A stretch of DNA of 64,000 nucleotides. Source: Afipia sp. (GTDB taxonomy: Bacteria; Pseudomonadota; Alphaproteobacteria; Rhizobiales; Xanthobacteraceae). Location of the stretch: contig JANQAK010000006.1 in the NCBI GenBank assembly GCA_024707075.1, forward strand, positions 124,001 to 188,000, in the 5' to 3' direction. The position numbers and the translations under genes are program-made. Positions 8,378 to 17,852 of the stretch are shown here, piece by piece. The first letter of the stretch is position 1. Every line of letters starts with the position of its first letter. Below the pieces are notes generated by a model. That model had not been told where the DNA came from. It did no database searches and worked only from the letters and a program-made list of their open reading frames with translations.

Positions 8378-8910
8378 GGGCAACTGCGAAAAGAATGCGT
8401 GGAGTATCCGTGGCAGGGTCCGCAGACCTGCGACGGCCGATCAAGCTGGTCGATGCTGGTGCAATTTCTTAGGGTATTCTCAACTCCGACAGGGGAAGGG
8501 CGCCATAAAGCGAAATCGGCTTTTGGAAAACAGATGATCTTGTATCGAACATGCTGACAGATGCGCGACGATCGAGGATATTTGTTTTTACTAGTTTCTT
8601 CGTTACAAGGGGAAGTAACGGGGCGTCCGGCAAAAACGTCGTCTACACTGATGCGATTTGGTTTCTGCAAACGTCGATTTGCGGTCGCCTGCTCGCGGCC
8701 GATGTTTTCATTATCTGGAAATCGTCAAAAAATTCTTCCCTAGCCCATTAATGCTGATTCAGTCGATTGCCGGCAGCACAGATCAATCACAATGTCGATC
8801 GTTGAGGGCGTGTCTCGATTGGTACCGCGATTGTCGCATCGGCGGAATGTTGTTTTCCACCCGCCTTGCGTGCGCTCATCTTCATAGAACGACATGCCGA
8901 GATAGATGAT
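8378..8910. other. Gene-poor spacer, nothing recognised
   Basis: About 530 bp lie between the ECF-type promoter and the stop of the DapA-like gene. Open frames here are short, overlap on both strands and show no family pattern. I found no RNA gene, convincing terminator or repeat. Confidence 0.4.
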
Positions 8911-9858
8911 TTATTCCGCGCCATTCGTAGTTACGCGGGCCTCTGCGAGTGCATTTCGCAGTCGTTCGATCTCCGCATCGGAAATCTTGACCAGAGGAGG
9001 GCGAACGAATGCGCGATCGAGTCGGCCCAGCAGCACCAGCGCTTCTTTCATGCGATTGTGCATGTCGACAAATGGTGGCGCGTAGAACGTCTGCTGGAGC
9101 GGATAAAGCCTGTCATTGATCCGCTGCGCGGCTGTGAGATTGCCTTGCTTCACGGCCCTGAACAGTGCGACCTGCAAATCGGCAACAACGCTGCCCGCAC
9201 CGGACAGAAGGCCCTTTGCCCCCATGGTGAGCGACGCCATCAGCCACGCGCTTTGCGTGGTGAGCACATTGACTGGCCGCGAGAGACTCTGGAAGGTGCG
9301 GATATTGCGCTCATGCAGCGGCGGCTCGGCGGTCCAATCCTTGACTGCGCAGATGCTCGGAATTTGCTCGAACATCGAAATCAGTGTGTCGAAGGCATAA
9401 CCGTAGGTCGATAGCGGATATTGGAAGCAGATCAGCGGAAGATCGGATGCATCCGCGATACGCTTGAAATGTGCGATTGGCATTTCCGGGCAGATCTGTG
9501 CGCCCATGCCAAAGCACTGCGAGGGAAAGATGAGCAGCGCCGAGGCGCCGCGTTGTTGGGCCATCTTGGCGATACGCGCAGCTTCCTGGCTTCCGTCGGC
9601 GAAGACTCCGCAGACAAGTGGTAGCTTGTCGCCGACCTCTTCCAACGAGATGTCGAGGATGCGTTCCTGCTCCGCAAACGTGCAGGCGTGGACTTCGGAT
9701 GCATGGCCGTTGACCGTGATTGCGGATATGCCGTCGACGTTCGCGCAGTGACGCAGATGCTTTCGCGAAGCCGGCTCGTTGATGGTGAGATCGTCGTTGA
9801 ACGCCAGCAAGGTCGCTGGAATGACGCCCTCGGCGACAAATGGTCGAGATTTCCCCAT
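8911..9858 (-). CDS. DapA-family (dihydrodipicolinate synthase-like) aldolase/lyase
   Basis: This is a cytoplasmic TIM-barrel enzyme of 315 residues that uses a Schiff-base lysine. The lysine is in SICAVKDWTAEPP and the proton-relay tyrosine in LICFQYPLSTYGYA. The carboxylate-binding loop normally written GTTGE reads VNGHASE here, so the substrate is unlikely to be that of true DapA; 2-oxo acid or aldol cleavage in a catabolic pathway is more probable. It is followed on the same strand by NIPSNAP and FMN-reductase genes, a small accessory catabolic group. The exact substrate is unknown. Confidence 0.78.
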   Translation of the reverse strand: MGKSRPFVAEGVIPATLLAFNDDLTINEPASRKHLRHCANVDGISAITVNGHASEVHACTFAEQERILDISLEEVGDKLPLVCGVFADGSQEAARIAKMAQQRGASALLIFPSQCFGMGAQICPEMPIAHFKRIADASDLPLICFQYPLSTYGYAFDTLISMFEQIPSICAVKDWTAEPPLHERNIRTFQSLSRPVNVLTTQSAWLMASLTMGAKGLLSGAGSVVADLQVALFRAVKQGNLTAAQRINDRLYPLQQTFYAPPFVDMHNRMKEALVLLGRLDRAFVRPPLVKISDAEIERLRNALAEARVTTNGAE

Positions 9859-9919
9859 GGCATTTCCCCGTTTCGATGGAGACTATTATCTTTAGCGACG
9901 AGAGCGTGCGGTAGGGCTT

Positions 9920-10231
9920 CTACCGGGCGGGCTCGGGGTGAAGCACGAGGGTTGTTTGCGCGGCCACGAGAGCGCCGTTCACTTCCGAGTCCCGTTTGAC
10001 AGCCTGCCAGTCCGGATCGCTCTGAAATGCTTTCCACGCAGTCTGGCGCTTCTCATCGGTTTCGAACTGCGTCAGGTAATAGAGTTTCGAAGGATCGGCC
10101 GAATCCGAGTAAACTCCGATCACACCGATGCCATGTTTGGCGAAGAAGCGCAGCGTGTGCTTCATGAAGCGATCCTTCATCGCCGGCGCCCCGTTATCCG
10201 CAGCCTGATAGGTTCTCCATTCGAAGATCAT
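9920..10231 (-). CDS. NIPSNAP-like dimeric alpha/beta-barrel protein
   Basis: This is a short (103 residues) cytoplasmic protein beginning MIFEWRTYQAADNGAPAMKD, the usual NIPSNAP opening. It continues with HTLRFFAKHGIGVIGVYSDS and YYLTQFETDEKRQTAWKAFQ, typical of the ferredoxin-like dimeric fold. The start at 10231 was chosen because the family begins there; the open frame extends upstream to 10531 but that part overlaps the FMN-reductase gene and has no family pattern. Bacterial NIPSNAP proteins often sit in catabolic operons, with no settled function. Confidence 0.78.
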   Translation of the reverse strand: MIFEWRTYQAADNGAPAMKDRFMKHTLRFFAKHGIGVIGVYSDSADPSKLYYLTQFETDEKRQTAWKAFQSDPDWQAVKRDSEVNGALVAAQTTLVLHPEPAR

Positions 10232-10272
10232 GGTATGCCTCGCGTGATGTGGGATGGAAATGCGCGCGTCCT

Positions 10273-10893
10273 TCAGCAGGCGCGAGCGGCTTTCTTTTGA
10301 TCGGCCGCATTTGCGGAAATATTGGCCGCAATGTTCGATAGTGCGAAGGCGGCGACTTGTTCGGCCAGAATCGTGAGGCCAGGCTGCCAGTTTGCGGCTT
10401 CGCTGGAGGATGATTGCTTCACGTCGGTCTGGATCGCCATGGCGTAAGGTGTCGGCCATCCCCTCAGGGCATGGATGACGGACCGCATGGTCACCAGCGT
10501 GGTGCCCATCGCCTGGGCGCCATTCGCGCAAACGATACAGCCGACGACCCGACCTTCGAGATAGGGCAAGTCGTCACCGCGCATCTCTTCCGTATAATCG
10601 AGCACGTTCTTGACGATTCCCGACATTGAGCCGTGATACCCGGGGGAGGCAATGATAACGCCGGATGCGCAACGAAGCGCATCGATCAGGCGTGAGGCGC
10701 CGGGACTGTTCTGCGCGATGCCCATTTCGAATGGCGGCAGTATGAGGTCGGGACCGGCGAAGGCCAGAGTATCGCATCCCGCAGCATCCACCAGGGAAAG
10801 CGCGGACCGCAAGGCGCGCTCCGATGTCGAACCGGCGCGTGTGGAGCCGCCGATTCCGACAACGAGTGGACGGCTATAGGCATTCTTCTTCAT
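10273..10893 (-). CDS. NAD(P)H-dependent FMN reductase (flavodoxin-like)
   Basis: This 206-residue flavodoxin-fold enzyme reduces FMN with NAD(P)H. The phosphate-binding loop GIGGSTRAGSTSERAL is at residues 14-29, and the flavin-contact motif SPGYHGSMSGIVKNVLDYTEE is complete. The family often supplies reduced flavin to two-component monooxygenases. A luciferase-like monooxygenase lies at 12957-14132 beyond the LysR gene, a possible partner (inference). It is divergently arranged with the LysR gene at 11108. Confidence 0.85.
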   Translation of the reverse strand: MKKNAYSRPLVVGIGGSTRAGSTSERALRSALSLVDAAGCDTLAFAGPDLILPPFEMGIAQNSPGASRLIDALRCASGVIIASPGYHGSMSGIVKNVLDYTEEMRGDDLPYLEGRVVGCIVCANGAQAMGTTLVTMRSVIHALRGWPTPYAMAIQTDVKQSSSSEAANWQPGLTILAEQVAAFALSNIAANISANAADQKKAARAC

Positions 10894-11107
10894 CAGGATG
10901 GCCTCAGTGGATTGGCTCGATTTATCTATCTATGCAAAACTGTTTCAAACGCAGGCCGCGGTGCGGAAGGGTGATGCCTGCCGTCACACGAGAGCGATTT
11001 AAGGTAGGAGATGGGGGCGGGGCGCGCTACGTCTGCAAAGCAGAAGGTACGTATCAACAATAGCGATAGCTGCCGGTTGCAACGCGGGAGAGAAGCGGTG
11101 ACAAAAG
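10894..11107. promoter_or_regulatory. Divergent promoter region, FMN reductase / LysR
   Basis: This 214-bp gap between divergently read genes contains an AT-rich patch around 10921-10950 with a short dyad GTTTCAAAC (10942-10950). LysR-type regulators usually bind such shared intergenic regions. No T-N11-A motif could be assigned with confidence. Confidence 0.3.
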
Positions 11108-12040
11108 ATGGAAATTAAGCAGATCCGCTATTTCATGTGGGTGTACGAAGAAGGATCTTTTAGCAAGGCTGCCCAGAAGGCGAGGTGGCGCAGCCCGTGC
11201 TCAGCATGCAGATTCTGTCGTCTGGAAGACGAGTATGGCGTTCAATTGTTCGAGCGTCATGCGCGGGGTATCAAGCCGACCGAGGCTGGCCTGAAACTCT
11301 ACCATCGCTGCGTGTCGATCATGCAGACTGTAACAGCCGCAGAGAAGGAACTGCACGAGAAAACCAGCGCCGAAGAGTTGAGCGGTAAGATCCATGTCGG
11401 TCTGCCGGGAATCTTCAACCGCAGTCTTCTTAAAGATGTGCTTTTGCCGTTTATCGAAAATCATCCTCAAGTCGAGGTAACAGTCTCGGAAGCGTATACG
11501 GGAACTCTGATCGATTGGGTGCGCGACGGCATCGTCGACTTCGCGCTGGGCGCGAGGCCGTCGGTTGAAGGTAATCTCGTACAAAAGATGATTTACCGGG
11601 AACGCATCATGCTGATGAGTGGAGCGCCGCTTTTCGGGCCGTCCTTCACGCCATGCGATCTCACCAAAGCCGAAGGACTCAAGCTGATATTGCCCACCAG
11701 TACCTCGGGATTCGGCTCGATCGTGCGGGACTATATCGAGCGTGGAGTTATCAAGGTTGACAAGCTGCTGGAGATCAACGGCGCCGCCGGATCCATCGCG
11801 CTTGCGCAAAGTTCGGATTGGGCAGTGCTCGGGTCGTTCATCGCGGTTGTAGCCGACATGGATAATCCGCGTTCCTTTGTATATCCGGTTGCCGCACCGC
11901 ACATCCCGTTCGATCTCTATATTGTTTACGATCGCAGGCGGCCGCTGAGCGCCGCGGCAAGACGCTTCATCGAAATCATGGAGCTGGAGCTGAGCAAGGT
12001 GGATGATATCTGGGACAGAATATCGCAGCCACGCCGATAG
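11108..12040 (+). CDS. LysR-family regulator with a scrambled recognition helix (compensating indels)
   Basis: This is a 310-residue LysR-type regulator: an N-terminal helix-turn-helix (IRYFMWVYEEGSFSKAAQKA) and a C-terminal periplasmic-binding-like effector domain (LSGKIHVGLPGIFNRSLLKD onward). Residues 26-37 read RWRSPCSACRFC instead of the expected VAQPVLSMQIL-type sequence. The expected sequence is present in the next frame between about 11182 and 11217, so one base has been lost near 11182-11188 and one gained near 11217-11220. The recognition helix would be destroyed if this is real. It probably controls either the divergent minus-strand genes or the downstream catabolic genes. Confidence 0.82.
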   Translation: MEIKQIRYFMWVYEEGSFSKAAQKARWRSPCSACRFCRLEDEYGVQLFERHARGIKPTEAGLKLYHRCVSIMQTVTAAEKELHEKTSAEELSGKIHVGLPGIFNRSLLKDVLLPFIENHPQVEVTVSEAYTGTLIDWVRDGIVDFALGARPSVEGNLVQKMIYRERIMLMSGAPLFGPSFTPCDLTKAEGLKLILPTSTSGFGSIVRDYIERGVIKVDKLLEINGAAGSIALAQSSDWAVLGSFIAVVADMDNPRSFVYPVAAPHIPFDLYIVYDRRRPLSAAARRFIEIMELELSKVDDIWDRISQPRR

Positions 12041-12177
12041 GTTCGTTCCAGAAGTGTGCACTAGCAGCATTAGATTGCTTGATGTCATCCATATGAGTTT
12101 GCAAGGTAGTGGTGGGTGAGCATCTATGTAGATTGCGCCAACGGTTGTGAAGTTAAGCAACAGAAAGCGCGAACTAC

Positions 12178-12960
12178 ATGGCACCAACTGGTCAAGTAAT
12201 TGAAGTCGACGGCGTTGCGGTGGGCCTGCTTCGGCAAGGCAAGGGCAAGCCGGTACTGTTTATCCACGGAGCCAACGGAGTTGCCGCTTGGCTTCCGTTT
12301 TTCGAGAATCTTTCCGGCAAGTACGATCTGATCATTCCGGATCATCCGGGCTTCGGCCGCTCCGACGATCCGGATTGGATTCGCAGCGTGCCGGATCTCG
12401 CATTCTTCTATCTCGATCTGATGGAGAAGCTCGATCTGCGTGACGTCCATCTGGTCGGAACGTCGATGGGTGGATGGATTGCGTCCGAGATTGCAATCCG
12501 CAACGAGAGCCGCCTTGCGAGCCTCACGGTGGTCGGGCCGGCCGGTGTGAGAATCAAGGGTGTGCCGTTCGGCGATATCTTCATGTGGTCGAATGAAGAA
12601 GCAACGCGCAATATCTTCCTCAATCAGGCTATTGCGGATCGTCTGTTGTCGGTCAAGCCGACCGACGAGCAGCTCGACGTGATGATGAAGAACAGGTTCG
12701 CGGTCACCAAATACGGCTGGCAGCCGCGCATGTTCAATCCCGATCTCGAAAAGTGGTTGCACCGGATCAAGATTCCAACGTTCATCGGCTGGGGCAGGGA
12801 AGACAAGATCATTCCGTCCAGTTACGCCGAGCGCTGGAAGCAGCGCATTCCGCACGCGAAGGTTTCGATCTACGAGAATTGCGGACACCTTCCGCATATC
12901 GAAGCATCTGATGCCTTGTTCGCCGAGGTGAAAACATTCATTGATGGGGTCGCGGTATGA
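12178..12960 (+). CDS. Alpha/beta-hydrolase
   Basis: This is a cytoplasmic serine hydrolase of 260 residues. The catalytic triad is visible: Ser96 in GTSMGGW, Asp209 in GREDKIIP and His237 in CGHLPH. The oxyanion region is HGANG near residue 30. The sequence resembles hydrolases that cleave C-C or ester bonds in aromatic catabolism (MhpC/lactonase type). Its stop overlaps the start of the luciferase-like monooxygenase gene (ATGA), so the two are co-expressed; the hydrolase may process a product of that oxygenase (inference). Confidence 0.82.
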   Translation: MAPTGQVIEVDGVAVGLLRQGKGKPVLFIHGANGVAAWLPFFENLSGKYDLIIPDHPGFGRSDDPDWIRSVPDLAFFYLDLMEKLDLRDVHLVGTSMGGWIASEIAIRNESRLASLTVVGPAGVRIKGVPFGDIFMWSNEEATRNIFLNQAIADRLLSVKPTDEQLDVMMKNRFAVTKYGWQPRMFNPDLEKWLHRIKIPTFIGWGREDKIIPSSYAERWKQRIPHAKVSIYENCGHLPHIEASDALFAEVKTFIDGVAV

Positions 12961-14132
12961 AGTTCGTTCTGTTTCACCTGATGCCGTATCGAAACTTGGA
13001 CTTTGTTGCGGCCAAGAAATATCGGTCCGCCTGGACGTTGCTGCCGAACAGCTTCTACGATCCAGTCAAGGGGGCGGAAGACTACGCTGCCTATATTGAG
13101 CAGCTCGTCAGTGGCGAGCGGCTGGGCTTCGACATCATCGGTGTCAACGAGCATCATCAGACCGCATATGGCATGATGCCCGCTCCGAATCTGATCGCCA
13201 GCGCGCTCATTCAGCGGACGAAGCACGTCAATATCGGTGTTTTCGGCCGGGCACTTCCGTTGGTGAACAATCCGATCACTATCGCGGAAGAATTCGCGAT
13301 GCTGGACAATATGTCGAAGGGGCGGCTTATCGTTGGCTTCGTTCGTGGTATCGGTTCGGAGTATCACACTTCGGGTGTCAACCCGGCGTTCTCCCACGAA
13401 CGTTTCCATGAGGCCCACGATCTGATCGTGAAATCCTGGAAGCAGCCTGGTCCGTTCGCATTTGAAGGCGAACACTTCACGCTGAACTATGCGAATCCCT
13501 GGCCGCGTCCCTTCCAGAATCCGCATCCGAAGATCTGGATTCCGTCGCAGGGCTCAGCCGAAACGATTCATTGGGCTGCCGCGCCGGAAAGAAGATATCC
13601 CTTCGTCGTGACGTTCAGCACGGCTGAGGCGGTCGAGAGGTATCTCAAGGTCTATCGCAGCGAGGCGGAAAAGTTCGGCTACGAAGTGTCGTCCGATCAA
13701 CTCGGCTGGGCTGCGCCTATCTACGTCGCCGACACCGACGAGCGTGCTCGCGAGGAAGCCCGCGAACCACTGGAGCGGCTTTTCAACGACTATCTGCCCA
13801 TGCCTTGGGAGATGTTGATTCCGCCCGGCTATTCGTCGCTGGCTTCGACGAAGGCGCTGGCAAAGGTGCGCACCGGCCTCGGTGTCGAAAGGCAGACGCT
13901 GGAGCAACTCATCGAAAAGGGAACGGCCATCATCGGCAGCCCGAAAACCGTGCGCGAGAGGATCGAACAGATGCGCGACAGGACCGGTCTTGGAAACATG
14001 GTCTGCCTGTTGCAGTTCGGAACGCTGAACGATGAACTGACGAACAGGAACATCGAGCGGTTTGCTTCGGACGTGATGCCGTTCCTCCAGGATCGCACGT
14101 CGGCCAAGAAGAACGCGCAACCGGCTGCATAG
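12957..14132 (+). CDS. Luciferase-like (LLM) flavin-dependent monooxygenase
   Basis: This is a 391-residue TIM-barrel flavin monooxygenase of the bacterial luciferase family, using reduced FMN and oxygen. Supporting segments are GFDIIGVNEHHQTAYGMMPAP, MLDNMSKGRLIVGFVRG and a C-terminal GSPKTVRERIEQM that is common in the family. It is coupled to the hydrolase upstream (ATGA overlap). A separate reductase must supply FMNH2; the gene at 10273-10893 is a candidate. The substrate cannot be read from sequence; ring or side-chain oxidation is plausible. Confidence 0.85.
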   Translation: MKFVLFHLMPYRNLDFVAAKKYRSAWTLLPNSFYDPVKGAEDYAAYIEQLVSGERLGFDIIGVNEHHQTAYGMMPAPNLIASALIQRTKHVNIGVFGRALPLVNNPITIAEEFAMLDNMSKGRLIVGFVRGIGSEYHTSGVNPAFSHERFHEAHDLIVKSWKQPGPFAFEGEHFTLNYANPWPRPFQNPHPKIWIPSQGSAETIHWAAAPERRYPFVVTFSTAEAVERYLKVYRSEAEKFGYEVSSDQLGWAAPIYVADTDERAREEAREPLERLFNDYLPMPWEMLIPPGYSSLASTKALAKVRTGLGVERQTLEQLIEKGTAIIGSPKTVRERIEQMRDRTGLGNMVCLLQFGTLNDELTNRNIERFASDVMPFLQDRTSAKKNAQPAA

Positions 14133-14366
14133 GCTGGTCCCGCTAAACGCGGATGACATACCCGCGCGCTTATAGTTCAAAAGATAAGCTGCGGTTATGT
14201 CATCGCTTCGCGGGTCCGGCGATCGATGCATCACGGCTAAGGTTTGTGCATCTGGCGAACGAATGAGGAGCAACAGGACCTATCGATAAGTCCTGATGAG
14301 TGCGCGCGTCCAAATATAACAGCCCGCAAATAATGCGGCATTTTGTCTTCAAAGGGGAGCTTGGAA

Positions 14367-15661
14367 ATGGCTGCGGGGCAATTGACGTACGACAAGCGAG
14401 AAAAGCAAAGTGTGCTGGTCTCCACGGTTCTCGGATTTGGTCTGGATTTCTACAATATTCTGATTTTGGCGTTCCTTATGGGCGCGATTCAGAAGTCGCT
14501 GGGAATCACCCTGACTGAAGCAGGTGTTATCACCACGGTCACATTGATCGGATCGGTGCTTGGAGGAATCATCTTCGGTTGGCTCGGCGACAAGATCGGC
14601 CGCAAGAATTCGCTGATGCTGACGCTGGCATTGTTCTCGCTGGGTGCGATCGCATCCGCCTTTGCCTGGGATTTCAACTCTCTTCTGGTGTTGCGAGCCA
14701 TCACTGGCATCGGACTTGGCGGCGAATGGGGCGCCGGCATCGTTCTATTCAATGAAGTATGGGACAAGAACAGGCGTGGCTTCGGCAGTTGCGTCGTGCA
14801 GGCTGCATCCTCCGGTGGTATCGCCGCCGCTGCCGTGGTCTCGGTGTGGGCGCTGGGCACATTCGGCCCCGATTGGGGTTGGCGTATTGCTTTGCTGACC
14901 GGCGGTTCCCCGATCCTGCTTATGATCTATGTCCGCTTCTGGATGCCCGAGTCCAAAATCTGGGCCGAGTATGAGCGGATGCGCAAGGCGGGGAGCTTCC
15001 GCCGGAGAAGGCCAAGTCGGGCAGCCCGCTGGTCGAAATTTTCAAGGGAGCCTCACTTCTCTACACGGTGTTGGGATTTGCCGTCGTCTCTGGCTACATG
15101 TTCGCCTTCTATTCGGTATCGGTGTTTATCCCGGGCTACATGATCAAGCTCGGTGCGGCGCCGGCGACAGTACGCGACGTGACTTTGTTATTTGCGTTGG
15201 TGCTGGCAGTCACGTTCCTGGTGTTCGGATGGTACTCGGACCGTCTGGGCCGCAAGCTCAGCATCGTGTTGCCGATGCTGCTTAGCCTCATCGGCTTCTA
15301 TGGCATCTACATCTCGAAGGATGCGGCTTTCCCGGGCTCGCTTTGGATCTGGCCGCTCTTCGCCTGGTATCTGGTGTGGGGCGTGGGTCAGGTTGCCGCC
15401 GGGATGTTCGGCGCCTGGTTTTCGGAGCTCTATCCGGTCGAGTTGAGGTCCAGTGCCGTTTCGACGATCTACATGATCGGCCGCGGCATCGGCAGTTTCG
15501 CGCCGTATGTCGTGCCGCTCATTGCCGCGCAGACCGGCGGCAACCTTCTCAATGGCATGATGATAGGCGGCCTTGCGGCAGTTATCTGCCTCGTGGCGGC
15601 GCTTCTTCTGCCTGAGACGGCAGGGCGCAACTTCGCGGTGATCGAAGCGAAGGCCCGCTAG
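14367..15661 (+). CDS. MFS transporter (aromatic acid/sugar-type), one apparent frameshift
   Basis: This is a twelve-helix major facilitator carrier of about 431 residues once repaired. The N-terminal half has the loop 2-3 signature FGWLGDKIGRK and GIGLGGEWGAG, as in acid:proton symporters; the C-terminal half has FGWYSDRLGRKLS. The reading frame breaks in the G4 run at 14990-14993: adding one G joins MRKAG to ELPPEKAKSGSPLVEIFKG and the rest. The ATG at 14367 follows AAAGGGGAG at 7 bp. Upstream lies a 234-bp gap without a clear promoter. Uptake of the substrate of the adjacent oxygenase, cupin and hydrolase genes is inferred. Confidence 0.83.
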
Positions 15662-15696
15662 GCAATCGTCAAGCGACAGCAATATAGAGAGTGTGC

Positions 15697-16161
15697 ATGA
15701 GCGATATTCTAAGAGAAGTTGTCACGATCAACGGCAAGAATGTCGTTCTTGCGCACCACGCGTCGCCGATCGAAAATGCCGGCGTCCTTGAGTATCCGGA
15801 TATTTTCCGAATGCTCAATATTTTCGACTCCAAGTTTACGCCGAGCAACAAGAACAAGGCGGACGGCACTCCATTGCGGATTTACTCCGCGGATCGCGTC
15901 AAGATCGATCTTTCCAAGCGCAGCAAGGAGGATATGGGTTTCTGGCATCGGAACATCGATGCACATGAAGTCATCATTTGCGTCAAGGGCGCTTTGCGCT
16001 GGGAGACCGAAATGGGAACCCGGACCATGCATCCGGGCGACATGCTGTTCATTCCCAAGGGGATCGCGCACCGCTCGATGCTTTGCGAGGATTCCGCCGA
16101 CGAGAACGTCCTCATTGAGCTCAAGCTCGCGGACGACCTCACCTATGTCGGCGAAGACTAG
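15697..16161 (+). CDS. Cupin-domain protein
   Basis: This is a single-cupin protein of about 154 residues. The two cupin motifs are visible: WHRNIDAHEVIICVKGALRWE (metal-binding His, His, Glu positions) and MHPGDMLFIPKGIAHRS (second His). It could be a metal-dependent dioxygenase or a small isomerase; the N-terminal 90 residues do not resolve which. I chose ATG 15697 (preceded by AGAGAG) over GTG 15691. It stands between an MFS carrier and an enol-lactonase-like hydrolase, so a ring-processing step is likely (inference). Confidence 0.75.
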   Translation: MSDILREVVTINGKNVVLAHHASPIENAGVLEYPDIFRMLNIFDSKFTPSNKNKADGTPLRIYSADRVKIDLSKRSKEDMGFWHRNIDAHEVIICVKGALRWETEMGTRTMHPGDMLFIPKGIAHRSMLCEDSADENVLIELKLADDLTYVGED

Positions 16162-16176
16162 GAAAGACCTTCTTCA

Positions 16177-16974
16177 ATGCAAATCGAAGTCAACGGCGTC
16201 TCGGTTCATTACGAGACCGAAACTCAGAACAAGAATGGGCCCTGGATTACGCTGTCTCATGCGCTGTCGACCAACCTCACGGTTTGGGACGACACGGTTG
16301 CTGCGCTCAGGGCGGACTACCGCATTCTTCGTTACGATCAGCGTGGCCACGGGAAGACACAGGCTGTACAGGGACCTTACGACTTTCCGATGCTGATGCA
16401 GGATGCGGTCGGTCTTTGGGATGCGCTGGGTATCGAAAAGAGCCATTGGGTTGGGCTGTCGATCGGTGGAATGATCGGATACGGCCTCGCGATCTCCTCG
16501 CCAGGAAGGCTTCATTCTCTTGTAGCTTGCGACTCGCGGCCGGATGCCCCGCCTGACTATGCAGCCTACTTCCAGTCGCGCATCGACAAGGCACGCGACA
16601 AGGGCATGGAAGGCGTGATCGATTCAACGATTGAGCGGTGGTTCACTCCAGAGACGCTTGAAAAGAATCCTCCGGCGCTCGACAAGGTTCGGCAGATGAT
16701 CCGCTCGACCAGCCTCGTTGGCCATGAGGGATGTTGCAAGGCGCTTCAGACGCTGGCGTTCGGTCCGCGGTTGCACGATATCCGCGTTCCGACGCTGATC
16801 ATCGGTGGCGCCAGGGACAAAGGCGCGCCGCCAGATATTCTGGCCGAAGCGGCTGCGAAGATTCCCGGTGCCAAACACGCGGTGGTGCCGGACGCCGGAC
16901 ACATTGTTGCAATGGAAAATCCGCAGGGATTCGTCGCCGAGTTGAAGGCGTTTCTTGCCACTGTTGATTTATGA
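16177..16974 (+). CDS. Alpha/beta-hydrolase, 3-oxoadipate enol-lactonase (PcaD)-like
   Basis: This is a 265-residue hydrolase with Ser95 in GLSIGGM, Asp204 in GGARDKGAPP and His232 in DAGHIVAM. The stretch ILRYDQRGHGKTQ and the C-terminal lid pattern resemble 3-oxoadipate enol-lactonases, which open lactones in the beta-ketoadipate pathway. No pca genes accompany it, so the substrate may be another lactone or thioester. It starts 15 bp after the cupin gene and probably shares its transcript. Confidence 0.8.
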   Translation: MQIEVNGVSVHYETETQNKNGPWITLSHALSTNLTVWDDTVAALRADYRILRYDQRGHGKTQAVQGPYDFPMLMQDAVGLWDALGIEKSHWVGLSIGGMIGYGLAISSPGRLHSLVACDSRPDAPPDYAAYFQSRIDKARDKGMEGVIDSTIERWFTPETLEKNPPALDKVRQMIRSTSLVGHEGCCKALQTLAFGPRLHDIRVPTLIIGGARDKGAPPDILAEAAAKIPGAKHAVVPDAGHIVAMENPQGFVAELKAFLATVDL

Positions 16975-16975
16975 G

Positions 16976-16998
16976 GTGCCAGGCGCGGTACTGGGCAC
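16976..16998 (+). other. Small hairpin in the gap before the SDR genes
   Basis: GTGCCAG pairs with CTGGGCAC around an 8-base loop, with one bulged G. It follows the hydrolase stop by 2 bp. No T-run is present. Weak evidence of an RNA-level boundary only. Confidence 0.25.
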
Positions 16999-17048
16999 TG
17001 CGTGATCTGCAAAAAGACCAAGAAACAAGCTAACGCTGGGAGTTGTCG

Positions 17049-17841
17049 GTGCAAGTCAAGGATATGTTCAATCTCGATGGTCAGGTTGCCTTTGTGACCG
17101 GAGCCGCAAAGGGACTCGGCTTCGCGATGTCCGAAGCCGTTGCAGAGCAGGGCGCGACGGTCGTGATGACGGATATCGACAAGGCTGCCTTGTCGGATGC
17201 TTGCGCGAGGCTCACGGCCCGTGGGCTTCAGGTTCATCCAGAGATCGTCGATGTGTCGGACATCGATACGCTGGCAAAAGAAAATTGATGCCACGGCTGC
17301 GCGCTTTGGACGGCTTGATATCGCTTTTGCCAATGCAGGTCTTTCCGCCGGTCCCGGGCCTTTGACCGAAGCGGGTGCGATGGGCCAGGTCGATCTGGCT
17401 CGCTGGAACAGCCTGCTCCAGATCAATCTGACGAGTGTTTTCGTCACGATACGGACGGCGGCTGCTCACATGCGAGCGCGGCGCAGCGGACGCATCATCG
17501 TCACGGCATCAATTGCCGGTCTGCGCGGCGAACGCATGTGCGGATACGCCTATGCCGCGACCAAGGCGGCGGTCAGCAATCTGGTGCGGCAGTCCGCCAT
17601 CGAACTGTCTCCGCACAACGTCAACATCAATGCAATCGCGCCGGGGCCGTTCCTGACGGACATTGGGCAGGGGCGCTTGCGGCAGGCCGAGATTGCCAGT
17701 CAGTTCGCCGCCGATGTGCCGATGGGCAGGATCGCGCAGCCCGACGAGATCAAGGGACTTGCGCTGCTGCTGGCTTCTCCAGCCTCCAGTTACATCACGG
17801 GCGCTGTCATTCCGATCGATGGGGGCGCGTCAGCGTCGTAA
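17049..17841 (+). CDS. Short-chain dehydrogenase/reductase (SDR), one apparent frameshift
   Basis: This is a classical SDR of about 263 residues when repaired: cofactor loop TGAAKGLG, NAG motif (AFANAGLSAG), catalytic Ser/Tyr/Lys in VTASIAG and YAYAATKAAV, and a C-terminal GAVIPIDGGASAS. The frame is broken in the A-rich stretch at 17276-17284 (CTGGCAAAAGAAAATTGA); removing one A joins DTLAK to KIDATAARFGRLD. A GTG at 17049 has GGGAG 6 bp upstream and is the preferred start; TTG 17043 and ATG 17064 are alternatives. It is adjacent to a second SDR, 11 bp downstream. The substrate is probably a hydroxyacyl or secondary alcohol. Confidence 0.82.
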
Positions 17842-17852
17842 GGGGAACAGTT

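Noticed and set aside
8371..8670. Possible small genes in the 8308-8910 gap
   Set aside because: Competing short frames on both strands show no similarity, ribosome site or preferred frame.
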